Origin: Plecoglossus altivelis
Taxonomy: Eukaryota; Chordata; Actinopteri; Osmeriformes; Plecoglossidae
Direction: 5' to 3'
Assembly (NCBI GenBank): GCA_036571765.1
Contig: BROE01000017.1
Span: 2,733,647 to 2,797,646, forward strand
Length of the DNA stretch: 64,000 bases
The notes below the pieces were generated by a model, which did not search any database, was not told where the DNA came from, and saw nothing but the letters and a program-made list of their open reading frames with translations. The position numbers were made by a program, and so were the translations under genes. How positions within the stretch are numbered: position 1 is the first letter of the stretch; each line of letters begins with the position of its first letter. Below are positions 49,641 through 62,000 of this stretch, piece after piece.

Positions 49641-50039
49641 TACTAGAAACACATTGGCATGGGTTTACTTAATTGTACAAATTTTGCTATGCTTGTGTGC
49701 ATGCGTGGCCCCGACCGACACTATTATTTCATGTTGTTCTACGGTTTTTATCTGATGTAGCTATTTCCTGCTTTGTTTTATATTCTGAATTAAAATGACT
49801 TATCTCCCAACTGGACACCTAGTTGAATGTTGGTTGTGAAAGTTAATTTTTTGTGTGTAATGTCACTGTTTTCGAAAAGTCGAAAAATGTACGACTGAAA
49901 TCTTGAATAAATGTATGATTTTTCGAAGAGGTGTTAAGGAAATGAGATTGGGAATAGACAGCAAGAGAACTACTGTCAGGAAGTGAAACTGGAGCGAAAT
50001 CGCTCCATTTTGGATATTCGGAGAACATCGCTTCCATCA

Positions 50040-50185
50040 AATGTAGGGGCCACAATGGGAATGTTTTCTTCAGATAATCTTGTTCCTGTCAGCTGATCCG
50101 TGTAGTAAACTCCCTCCTGTCGGAACCGTACGGCTCGATCAGACTTTCCGAGTTGCGAATCACGGAGCGCATTTGCATTTCAAAA
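50040..50185 (+). promoter_or_regulatory. Presumed atp6v1a promoter and untranslated first exon
   Basis: G/C-richer sequence with CpGs (TCGGAACCGTACGGCTCGATC) ending at a possible donor AAAA|GTAGGTAT at 50185/50186. The acceptor TTTACAG at 50967 precedes the coding start by 16 nt, so the 5'UTR is split. A GTCAGCTGATC E-box-like palindrome is at 50088-50098. Initiation site not determined. Confidence 0.4.
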
Positions 50186-50814
50186 GTAGGTATATACGAC
50201 TTAGACTACATTTGACGAACATTATTGACCGTTTGTCACAGACTGCAGCTCAGTACTGTATCGTAGTCATTCTAGTTCGCTAACGATGATAACTAGTCTT
50301 CTCGTGTGGACTTAAATCAAAAGCAGCTTACTGGTTAGCCAGGGTAAAGCTTGCTAGTTGTTGTCAGACAGTACAGTAAATAAGTGGCTAACTTAAACTC
50401 ATTGCCTGTAACTTATGTTGTAACTATTCACCCTTTGGGTGGGAAGAATACAATACAGCTAGTTTAAGCTGACGTTTGTGGCTTATGGCATTATGACAGC
50501 AACAGCAAGCTACCTGTAGATACCTATATTATGGTTATGTTATTGTATATGTGTGCATAGATGGAGTGTCCTGGCACGGTCGTAGTTTATAAACACTATA
50601 CTACATGTTCCTAAACTAACTAGTGCTGCATAGACTAGTTTAAGTCATATGGCCGTGCAAAGATAAGACAACGTGTTTTTTATTGATATTGTTGTTTCTT
50701 TAACTCGCTAAAGCATGCTTTTCCGGGGTTTCATGATGTCAGCTTGACTATACGCACACTTCCGACACCGACTGAACTTGCAGTTTCAATGGATTTCTAT
50801 CTTATTAGGTAATC

Positions 50815-50832
50815 CTCTCTCCCCCTTTCTCT

Positions 50833-50893
<61 letters not shown>

Positions 50894-50953
50894 TGTCTGT
50901 CTCTCTCTCTCTCTTCGTCTGTCTCTCTCCCTCTCTCTCTCCCTCTCTTTCTT
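50815..50953. repeat. (CT)n microsatellite / polypyrimidine tract
   Basis: About 135 bp of CT repeats with CTGT interruptions, directly upstream of the acceptor at 50967. It therefore forms an exceptionally long polypyrimidine tract for the first coding exon of atp6v1a. Confidence 0.95.
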
Positions 50954-50983
50954 TGTGTGTTTTACAGGTCACACAGGTTTAAG

Positions 50984-53900
50984 ATGGACACTTCCAAGCT
51001 TCCCAAGATCCGCGATGAGGAGCGGGAGAGCGAGTTTGGATATGTGCACGGGGTGTCTGGTCCAGGTCAGCTGTCTAGCAGTCATGTTGCGTCAATCTGC
51101 AGCACCTTCTTCTTGGAAGCTTCTAGAATATGTTGTTTCTATGAGGGGGAAAAAATCACTTCCATTCTTCTCTTCCTGCTCACATTATTTGACCTTTCAC
51201 CCCCCACAGTGGTCACGGCAACGGCCATGGCAGGAGCCGCCATGTACGAGCTGGTCCGCGTCGGTCACAGCGAGCTGGTTGGAGAAATCATCCGTTTAGA
51301 GGGAGACATGGCCACCATACAAGTGTATGAGGAGACCTGTATCTTTTCCAAAATGGCGCCTACACCTTACAGGATTGCCCTGTGTTCCCCATTTGTGGCA
51401 TTAAAAAAGCAAAGAAGACTAGAAAGAGAACGTAGCTGTCGTATCGGGAATGGAGCACATTCGTTCCAGATTTAGAGAGTGTAGCTGTCAGTCTCACTGC
51501 CACTTTCACCTGAACGATTTCTCCTCCCGCCTTGATATTCTATCCAGTATTATTCCGTGATATTTCCCTGAACTTCCGCGTCAGCTGGAGTGTCTGTGGG
51601 AGACCCCGTCCTCAGGACCGGCAAACCTCTTTCTGTGGAGTTGGGCCCGGGAATCATGGGATCCATCTTCGACGGTATCCAGCGCCCCCTGAAGGACATC
51701 AACGACCTCACTCAGAGTATCTACATTCCCAGAGGGGTTAACATCGGCGCCCTCAACAGAGACCTGAAGTGGGAGTTTTCTCCCGGACAGAGTCTCCGAG
51801 TAAGACAGACGTAGTTCAAAGGCCGTTGTGTTTGATACGGCGGGTCTGAGAAAAGAGGTATCGACATTAAAGCTGCCGTACTTTCCTTTCCTATCAGGTT
51901 GGGAGTCACATAACCGGAGGGGATATTTATGGCATGGTGTTCGAGAACTCCCTGATCAAGCATAAGCTTATGCTTCCGCCCAGGAACAGAGGCACCGTCA
52001 CCTACCTGGCCCCGCCTGGAAATTACGACGTTTCTGTAAGTGGTTTTAATCAGGCGTGTTCTTTTCCCAGTGCATCCATGACAGCTGACCAATAGGCCGA
52101 CCCAGGGGTTTTGGGGGGGAGGGGGTTTGTAGTTCTAGATCAGGTTTGTAGTTCTAGATCAGGTTTGATAGTACTTCTTATGTGTTGTTGTTGTTGTATC
52201 AGGATGTGGTGCTGGAACTGGAGTTTGAAGGCGTCAAGGACAAGTTCACCATGATGCAAGTTTGGCCCGTGCGACAAATCCGTCCCGTCACCGAGAAGCT
52301 ACCTGCCAATCATCCTCTGCTTACTGGCCAGAGAGTTCTGGACGCCCTCTTCCCGTGAATACACTTCTCATTACTCCCGAATCGTCTTCTTCAACGCTTC
52401 CTCTTTTCACAGTTACTTTGGTCAAGCTGCCATGCTAGCTAGAATTGTCCTTTTGTAATTTAAAATGTTCTTTTGAAACTGTGGAAACGATGGTCTTGGT
52501 GTGGTCGTCTTGGTTCGCAGCTGTGTCCAGGGTGGGACTACTGCCATCCCCGGAGCCTTTGGCTGTGGGAAGACTGTGATCTCTCAGTCCCTGTCCAAGT
52601 ACTCTAACAGTGACGTCATCGTGTACGTGGGCTGTGGCGAGCGAGGGAACGAGATGTCCGAAGTACTGCGCGATTTCCCTGAGGTTGGTGACTTGTGCAG
52701 TTGATTTCATTGAGTCGAACGTAATCATCATTACTAATCGTTGCTGTTTTGATGAACAGGGTAAACACCTACACCTAATGTATTTTACCAATGAGTGGGT
52801 GTGAAAGGAATCTAATACTGGTTTACTGAACAATTGACCTGGATGTTCAGCCTTTGTTGCGTCTAATCTACTCTGTACCCCTTCATCCGACAGCTTACCA
52901 TGGAAGTGGATGGGAAGGTTGAGAGTATCATGAAAAGAACAGCCTTAGTGGCCAACACCTCCAACATGCCTGTGGCTGCCAGGGAGGCCTCCATATACAC
53001 AGGTATCCGTCGCTCTGTCGAACTGTTTCAAAGCGGAACAGGTCGTTTTAGCCGGGTCGACACGGCACGGCCACCGTGACGCCGACTCCTCCTCTTTTAG
53101 CAAGACGTCGGTCATTCGCCTCTTGCGTTTTCAGGGATCACCCTGTCCGAGTACTTCAGAGACATGGGCTACAACGTCAGCATGATGGCTGACTCCACCT
53201 CCAGATGGGCCGAGGCTCTTCGGGAGATATCGGGGCGACTGGCTGAGATGCCCGCTGGTGAGTCCGCCTAGCCGATCGCCAGCTAGTCTCTAGTCGTTCC
53301 TCGGCTCAGTTTGAGATGATCTCACGCTTCTGTGCGATCCTGTTGACAGACAGTGGATATCCTGCCTACCTGGGAGCCAGACTGGCCTCGTTCTACGAGC
53401 GTGCCGGGAGAGTGAAATGCCTGGGAAACCCAGAACGTGAGGGCAGCGTCAGCATCGTGGGAGCGTGAGTAATTCACCTATCGTCCAGCAGGGGTCAGTG
53501 TTACCCTTCGATCGTTATGCTCCTCCAATCTTCCTGTTGACATAGCATCCTGTCATGCAGTACAACTGATTTGCCTAGGAACTGCAGACATGTCATGGCC
53601 CGCATGGTAATGAGGTTTCGATTTAATCAAATCGCGGAAACGATTCCCACAATGACGAACTTAAGGTCCTGTTCTTATTGTGCCCAGTGTGTCGCCCCCT
53701 GGTGGGGACTTCTCAGACCCTGTCACCTCAGCCACTCTGGGGATCGTCCAGGTAAATTCAACAGCCTCAGCCGGGCAAGTTCCTGATTTGGGATTACATT
53801 AGCCGTGAACTACAACACTCTATTCCTAATGTGTCTCCAATTGTTCCCACCCTTCTCTCAGGTGTTTTGGGGTCTGGACAAGAAGCTGGCCCAGCGGAAA

Positions 53901-54947
53901 CACTTCCCCTCGGTCAACTGGCTGATCAGCTACAGCAAGTACACCCGCGCTCTGGACGAGTACTACGACAAGCACTTCCCCGAGTTCGTGCCGCTCCGCA
54001 CCAAGGCCAAGGAGATCCTGCAGGAAGAGGAGGACCTGGCTGAGATCGTCCAGTTGGTCGGCAAGGTGAGGCCAAGTTTCGAAACGTTTCTTTCGCTGCG
54101 CGGTGGTGGGGTCGGGACTCCCATTCTCTTGGGTGCTGTCCGTATTTGTCAACCCCAGTCTTAATGAAGGTGAGGTGCGTGGAGCGTTTGAGACCAACCT
54201 TTTATTCTGGGTAGGAATCTTTTCTTCATTACAGGCATCTCTGGCAGAGACTGACAAGATTACACTGGAGGTGGCGAAACTCATCAAAGATGACTTCCTA
54301 CAACAGAATGGTTACACTCCCTATGACAGGTGAGCATTGGAATATTGGAAGATGGATGATGGCTACAGCTACTGTTTTTAGTCTCGTTTTTAAAAAAAAG
54401 CTTATCAGAGTGACTTCTATAGTAGTTCTTGACAAAATGTTGATCTGTTAAATGCTTCCAAACATAACCTTTCTCAATCGTAGTCCTAATAACCAGGACT
54501 GAGGGAGGCTGCATTAAGGAATATTCAGAATAACATTCCCCCTTTCCCCTTCCGGAAGGTTCTGCCCCTTCTACAAGACCGTGGGCATCCTGTCCAACAT
54601 GATCGCCTTCTACGACCTGGCCCGGCACGCGGTGGAAACGACAGCCCAGAGCGACAACAAAATCACCTGGTCCATAATCCGCGAGAACTTGGGCGAAGTC
54701 CTGTACAAGATCAGCTCCATGAAATTCAAGGTAGCCTCCGATGCCAGCTCTGCACAATCCAGAGTTCGTTTGATCGTTGATGGCTCGTTCGAATGGAACT
54801 CTTCGACTCTGAACCAACCCCCCCCCCCTCTGTTTTTATTCCTTCCTGTTTCAGGACCCAGTGAAAGACGGAGAGGCTAAGATCAAGGCCGACTACGCCC
54901 AGCTTCTGGAGGACATGCAGAACTCCTTCCGCAGCCTGGAAGATTAA
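50984..54947 (+). CDS. atp6v1a: V-type proton ATPase catalytic subunit A
   Basis: Fourteen coding exons: 50984-51065, 51210-51338, 51585-51799, 51898-52035, 52203-52354, 52521-52683, 52894-53002, 53135-53257, 53350-53464, 53688-53751, 53862-54065, 54235-54329, 54559-54730 and 54855-54947. All are in phase, giving 617 aa, identical in length to human ATP6V1A. Residues 1-142 hold the beta-barrel and start of the non-homologous region. The Walker A loop GAFGCGKT is at 250-257, with the redox-sensitive Cys254 and Lys256. The catalytic Glu279 is in GCGERGNEM, and SMMADSTSRWAEALREISGRL is the Walker B region. The C-terminal helical domain ends NSFRSLED. Three copies with three B subunits form the V1 head that drives proton pumping into endosomes, lysosomes and secretory vesicles. 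It is followed on the same strand by zdhhc23, as in the human 3q13 neighbourhood. Confidence 0.98.
52124..52161. repeat. Tandem duplication, two 19-bp units
   Basis: GGTTTGTAGTTCTAGATCA twice in atp6v1a intron 4. Confidence 0.9.
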
Positions 54948-57900
54948 GCTCTGTCTTCTCTACGTCCCTCTCCTCCCAGCCCTCCTAGTCCTCCCCATGC
55001 CCCCCCCCCCAAGTGACACACAACCACACTGCTCCTGAGGCACCCTATATGTGAAAGTCTTCTTTGGGGAATGTGACCTCACAACAATCATTTCAACTCA
55101 TTTCAATCCTTGGCGTTCCGCTACCCAGATCCGCATTCCCATTTGATCTCCCTTCTCGCCACGGACGCTACGCTCGGCCGTGCTTCTCGCGACCCCACCG
55201 TCGCCTACAAGGCGGTACTGGAATCCTCTGGGTCGAAACTTGAAGTCATCGGTACCAAATGTGACGCGGACCAAATGTTTTCGCTGTAGCAAGAAAACGG
55301 TTGCCGTCCCTACTTACATCGATGTGCAAAGTGACCGCTAGCTGTGACAGTACTATCACGTAACCCCCCTTGTTTCAGCTAGCGACTCATGGCCCTAAGT
55401 TGTTGCTGCGGCGGAATTCTCACTGTCCATTGATTTGACGGGTGGATTAATACAAGACTGATTTGTGGACTGAAATGGAGACCTTTGGTCCAGGGGACAG
55501 AGGCGCTTGTCGTCAAGTTTACCTCCAGAGATGTGAAATTTGATTTCCCTTATCGCTGTGGATACATTGATGTTGTTGATGTTGATTATTTGTCTCTGTG
55601 TGTGTTCGCGTGCGTAAAACCGTTTGTCCCTTTGTGGGAAACCTGTTGGTATATTTATGACAAACATTTTGTTTGTGTTTTAAAGACAAATAAATTGATT
55701 ATGACTATTTCCATGTAGGCACAGCATCTTTAATGTCAGTATCAATGAACAGTGATCCACTGTCTCCATCCAGGTCTTGGAAGTGTGTACCTACTGGTGT
55801 ACCTACATTCACATACATATGCTCATTATGTGAGCATATGCATATATATGAAAGTAATCATAGAACATTTCCAATTAAATGAAAAGAAATATTGAACGAA
55901 GACGTCCGATTCCCAACTTGATTTTAAAAATCCCCATTAAAATGTGCATACCTGACGACAGTTCTAGACACACTCATTGCATTTCTGCTGAGCAGAGGCT
56001 TTTACACATGCGACTCCAGCTATTACAGAGTGCTGTCTACAGCTGACTGCATTACTCTGCAAAAATTGGATTAGTAGCTTTCTCTTGTTTAATGCATGTG
56101 GTTTAAGCTTTCAGGACTCTCTCCTTCTGTCTAATGGTGAGCAAGCCAAGGGAACGTCAGTCTCTGAATTGATCCGGATCATCCTCAGAAGACCACCAGA
56201 GTAGACAGTAGGGGGGGTTTACCTCTGCATCTACCTGCTGGTAATGTGAGTGTGTGGTTGTGTATGTCTGTGTGTGTGTGTGTGAGAGAGTGTGTTAAAG
56301 GAACATGTGGTAAATAGTCTACAATACATGTCTTTGTCTTCAGGAAATGACTGTGTTTTGCAGTCATTCTGGAGTGTTTAAATAACTATATAACCCTACA
56401 AAACTAATCCAAAGTTATGTATAGTAACATGAATTGTTTGTTAGTGTCGAAGATAATTTTTATGGTCACCTTTTTGTGGTTGTTGCCAAATGTTTCAGAT
56501 AACATGCCCGGGTACGTCGTGTTATATTTAAGGAGAAAAAACATATCAATCTAATGTTGTTTTCCTTTTTTGTGTACTCGCAACATGCTTTTCGATACAC
56601 GTTCGTGTGTTCTGTCACGTTCACATATGGATGATAAACAAAAATAAACAAAAAAATCCCTTTCAAATACAGATGGATTGAGTCCAGGAAACCTAACCTT
56701 ACCCTAACCCCTCGTCCGTACTGTTCTGTGTGGGGCTGGGGGGGGGAAGGGGGAAGGGTCTGATTGCTGGCTGGAGGAAATATGATGCCAAAGGGTGGGG
56801 CTGCACTGTTCCTCAAATACCCCTGACACGCTGGTCCTTGCTGGTCCTTGCATAACCGCCTGTAGCCTACAACGTCTTCCCCACTTAGTGTCATTCAATC
56901 CAGTGTGAGCTGTCAGAGGTGAGCTTTTTCAACACTTTGGTGTTGTGAACAAATGAAGTGTCTAAGGTAACTGTGGCCTGGGTTTCCTGCTGCTGGACAC
57001 ATTTAACCCCAGACAAAAGAGACAGAAAAAACAGCCTTGTCGAAATGGCAGAAGTACAACCAATATATGACTAAATAGGCCTACTTTATCAGACTAAATA
57101 TATTTACAAGCCATTAAACAATATCTAACAGTGGATATTATTGTCATGGTTTCTTAAACAAACTGTGGCCAATATTTCATTGTTTAAAAGAGAAAGGGGC
57201 GTTTAAATGAGCCAAATTTAGGTCCAATAGCTCTACCCAACCCACGTATTGTTATAAGATCCGTAGACAAAAGATGCTTTTCAGTTGTAGGCTAATTGCT
57301 TTCAACTCTACACGTACGTTATGTCTCTACGGCACCTACCACTGTGGCACTGTGGAGAAGCTGTCCGCCTGGGAATCCTGGAAATGCGAACCCTTCCGAC
57401 ACGCTGTGCCACTATCGCCACCACAGCCAGACGTGACCCTCTTCGACAACCAAGAACTCCGACTTCATTAGTTCTTGTCATCAAACCGAATTGTAGAACT
57501 ACCTTTTTTAATTTATTGGGACGTCAACATTCAAACGTAAGTCACGATCGACTACCCTGTAAAGGACTGAATATTTATGTTTAACTTGTTTTCATGGTTG
57601 TGCGTTAACAACGTGATTTTCGTTTGTAATTAGAGAAATGGGTAAATAAGTTCGAAGTGTTAAAAATTGATATAACCGGGTTCAAAGTTTACTAATTGAC
57701 CGTAAAACGATAAGTAGCCAATTTGGCTACGCTTGATTTAGGATAGTACAATTGGAAGAGGGTTGTTACGAAAGACACCTATTTTTAACACCTTGTAGGC
57801 TAATGCATGAAAATAAAGTAGGAAGTTCCCACCTAATAATCTATCCAGTAAAAAGGTTAAGAGTCGCGTTCACACCTGTTATAACACTGTGTGGTCCACC

Positions 57901-59041
57901 CTACAGCAGGCTCCGACTATTGTACAAGTTGCTTAGAATTCAAACTACTATGACAGAATAGCCTTCTTTACATTTTAATGTTGACAAAAGTTCCAGATTT
58001 GATAGGAATTGGATGAATAAAAAAAGAAAGGGAAGGGGTTGCCGAATTCGCAGGTCAAGGAGAGCCACTGTAACATGTGTTCGGTTACAAAGCCAACACT
58101 GGCAGTTGTTCGGATATGTCAGACGGCATTCATGATTGATGCCTATGTTGAGGACCTTTGTGCTTTTTTTGTCCTAGATATATTGTCCCTGTGGACATAT
58201 TGGCCTTGTTTCTAAAACTGAAATGAGTTGTACTCCTCTGGGATTGGGTCACACCCAGAATATTATAGAAATGCCTATTTCATTAGGAGCCTACAGATAT
58301 TTATTTTTCCCAATTCATTTCCTCAATTAATTTCCAGCTTTAACCAGTAAGACTGTTGTGTTCATCAGAACAATATCTTATATGGAATACTACAGTCTAC
58401 AATTTAATGGACTACTCTATAACACCATAAGCTAGTTGATGCAAGTATTACAAGATAAAAGCTGTCTTAATAAGCTACTAAAGTAAAATGTGGTTCCACA
58501 AATGAGACCCTTTGCAAAGTGGGGCCAGGGCTGATGAAAATGAGACAATGGGGATGGCCGCGGCCATGAGGCGCGAGTCGGAAGGAGATGTGTCGGTGGT
58601 CGGGTGTGTGGGGTGTGGAGGTGTGGAGGGGTAGCTTCTGAGTGGGTGGAATGTTGTGGAGGAGGCTTAGTTTCAGCGTGAAGACGATGGCATCCAAGAG
58701 GTCAGTTGCGGCGCCATTAGCGCTCCCCAGAGCACCAGGAGGAGTCTGTGGACTCAGCACACACTTTCTCACTTGCTGCAGCCAGATTTATGACCCAGGC
58801 CTCCAGGGTTAAGGTTCATTGCTTACCTCAAGTGCTCCCAAACACCTGGATTATGAACCTTAAGGCCCTCTGGATGAATATTCAGAATGGTAGATCAAGG
58901 ACATCATCCCTTTTTTAACTTAAGTGACACATTTTTGTTGTGAACTAAGTAGTTGTTTCAGTTGTCTTGGCCAGCCTGTGGTACAGTGTTGCGTACGCTA
59001 GTTCCTAACTCCTTTTTTTTTTTTGCTCCTCGTTTGAACAG
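54948..59041. other. atp6v1a 3'UTR and intergenic region to zdhhc23
   Basis: The first about 770 bp is the atp6v1a 3'UTR. The remainder shows no supportable gene. It contains a perfect 10-bp-arm inverted repeat at 55816-55840, a short (GT)n near 56268-56282, and A/T-rich sequence. A G/C-richer piece at about 58540-58760 has no coding signature. The zdhhc23 promoter and untranslated exon must lie in the right half but were not located. Confidence 0.5.
55689..55694 (+). terminator. atp6v1a poly(A) signal
   Basis: AATAAA about 740 nt after the stop codon at 54945-54947, followed by T-rich and GT-rich sequence. It is the first canonical signal in the region. Confidence 0.65.
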
Positions 59042-59075
59042 ATACGGCCCACGGTAGAATAACTCATAGGTCACC

Positions 59076-62000
59076 ATGAAAAGGGAAAAGTTCAAGCCCC
59101 CGGAACTGGGCGACCCGATGTGCTGCTGCGAGTGTGACATCGACCCCTGTGGCGGCTGCTGTGACAGCGAAGATCTGGATGATGCCTGCAACAGGTCAGA
59201 CGGACGGAGGAGAAGATAAGGGCCAACGCTCGATGAAATCCTTCCGCGAATGTATTCTCCCCTTTCTACTTCAAATCCGACCTTATTCCTCTATCCTTTG
59301 CCATCTCTCTGTCGTTCTGTAGATATCTAAAGGCCAAGTGCCAAAACACCCCACCTGTGCTGGATCGTCTGAAGATGCCCCTGCTGTCCGACGACCGGCA
59401 CGTTGAGATCTCCATGGTTCCAGCTCTCATGCTGCTGCCTCTCCTTCTGCACGTGGCAGCTTTGCACTTCCTGCTGGGCATCGTCATCCTGACCGCCATG
59501 CCCGGCCTGGTGCTGTGGTACTACTACGCAACGCACAAGAAGAAGAGACGCACCCTCTTCTTCCTCACCCTGGCACTCTACTCCCTGGCGTACATGTACT
59601 ATCTCTTCCTCACGGAAATAGTACCGCGTGGGGATGTTAGTCACTTGCAGGTGGGAACCGTGACTGTGGGGGTGGTTCTCACACTGGTCTCCCTTATACG
59701 TACCAAGAGAGGCCCTGGGTTCGTGAAGCCTTCCTTAGACGACGCCGACAGTCCTACCAGCACTCCCAGCCACGGGCTCAACGGAGCCTCTGACCATCAT
59801 GTCACAGGAGCTGCTGGCCAGCCTGGGGCGTCTGACCCCAGTGTTGGAGGTGTGAGGCCACGGGCCGAGGCTGTCCCAGGGAAGAGAGGCAGATGTCCGG
59901 TGTGCAAAGTGACTCGCCCCCCGAGGGCGGGACATTGTCGCATCTGCGGTGCCTGCGTTCTCCGTCTGGACCATCACTGCGTCTGGTGGGTTCCAGTAAG
60001 GTTGTGTCTCTCTGATCTGCCCAGAAGACAAGTCGCTTCCCCAGTTGCATGGGGGTTTCCCTCCCCCCTTTTCTACAACTGAAACCATGTTTAGCAATAT
60101 AGGAGGATGTGGACATGATTCCACCAGGAAGTTTGGCAATGATGGCAACTTATTTAGTAAAAGCTTGTCCTCCCGGTAGATTTACTGAAGCATCCACCCC
60201 TATGTGTTAATCTTGAGGGTTTTGTAACACAATTTGATGCAATGATATCCGGCACACTTAAGTTGTCGTCAGTGTTCAGTTTGGGATCTCTTTCAAATGC
60301 TATACCTTTTTCAATCTGACAACCTCAATTCCCCACAAAAAAATACATTTTTCTTGTCCTTACCTGTTCAGTATTCACCATGTGAACGCAACCCATTTGC
60401 ATTTCTCAACTTCTACCTCAGTCCACCAAGCTAATGCTAAATGACCACAGCATTTTAGAGTCTCAGATGTACAGCAGTTCTGTAGACTCTCTATGTATCG
60501 CTCTTCGACAGGGTGGCATACTTGGTTGACTTTATGGAAAAAGGTCATCAAGTGTCAGGAGAGTAATAACCAGGGGATGAAGTGATTCACACTTCTGGCA
60601 GAACTCAGCTGCCAGGGCATGATGGCGGTTGGATGCTGGCATTGCTCAGACTTGTAGCCTGCTGGTGGCGGCTTAGAATGGAACTAATGAGATACCAACT
60701 GTTGGATAATGCTTATGGGTCACTGACAAGAAATCAATGGATGCTAGGAATGTTTAGCCAAGGTCTAAACATAACTATTTAAGCATGTTCAGCTTTGATT
60801 CATAATATATGAGGAACATCGTTACTCATTTAGAGTATTGTGTTTAGGCAAGTAAGAATACTATGTGTTCATGACATTTTGAATATATGTTGTATGGTGG
60901 AAATTAGTAAATATTTTGGAGTAGCAGAAATAATCTTTACGCTGTGCAGAAAACAACTATATTATGACAATGCTGCAATTGGTCAGTTCCCAAAATGGTA
61001 AGACATGACACTCATTGAGACAGATGAACGAAATACTTTTTATCCAGACAAATCGATGCTTGTTCACTTAGTTTCAGCATAACAGTCATGGACTCATGAG
61101 TGGGTGAAGGATGGAAGAGTAAGTCCTACATGTTGGCTAGTGGAGGCTATTGTGTGGCTAGAGAAGTATTGACCGATCAGATAGCCTAGTTTGCCTGTGC
61201 AGTTCTTTCATTTACACACATGCAACTTCCAGTTCTCTGACTTGAATCTGGCGTGTGCCATTCTCACCGCACAAAAAACTCTCTAACCAAATCGTTTAAC
61301 TAGGACGGTCAGGCAAAGAAGACTCACTAGAGTTAAGCAGGCTGAAGAGGCATATGCAAAGCCCACAGGAGTTCCCCCCCACCCCAACAAGGTGATCCAG
61401 GCTCAAACCAGGACAATCTGTTCCCATTGGCCTTTAGACACGCACACGCCAGACGAGGGACTGTGGTCTTGCTCTTGATTGTTCACGTGCGGACATGGTT
61501 GTATTTGGGGATTTTTTTTCTTCCACTTCAGCCACAGTGTCTTGTGTGTGTGTGTGTATGTGTGTGTGCGCGTTGCTATGGAGACAGGATAAACAGCTGT
61601 GTAGGCCAGGCCAACCATCGCAGTTTCCTGATGACCCTCCTGGTCTTCCTACTAACCTGTCTGTACGGGATCGGTCTGGTGCTCCGTAGCGTGTGTCCAC
61701 AACAGTACCTCCTCGCTGCCCTGCTCTACTGCCCAGGTGTCTACAATCAGTACAGGTACACTGGCATACCCTCAGAACAGCCACTATTCTGACATCACTT
61801 CCTCTTATCTCACATCTGCAGGTGTTATCATTTCATTTAATCTGCGGACCATTTTCGGCACAGTAATCTTAGCCGTAGCCACGGTGAGCTACAGTTAAAT
61901 GTAGAGTTTGTTGGGAATGGGAGGTGACGTGTGCTTTGATGGGGGTAGTCAGTAGTTGCACAGAGGGAATGGTGTGTTGGGTCTGAGGTTTTAGGCACGA

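Noticed and set aside
49179..49646. 155-aa open frame as a host gene
   Set aside because: Motifs match the Ty3/Gypsy protease/RT linker and the frame is broken upstream; a retroelement fossil, not a host gene.
50088..50098. TFEB/CLEAR site in the atp6v1a promoter
   Set aside because: V-ATPase genes often carry GTCACGTGAC, but this site is GTCAGCTGATC and lacks the CACGTG core, so I do not claim lysosomal-network control.
56690..56712. Interstitial telomere-like sequence (CTAACCTTACCCTAACCCC)
   Set aside because: Only about two imperfect units; chance level.
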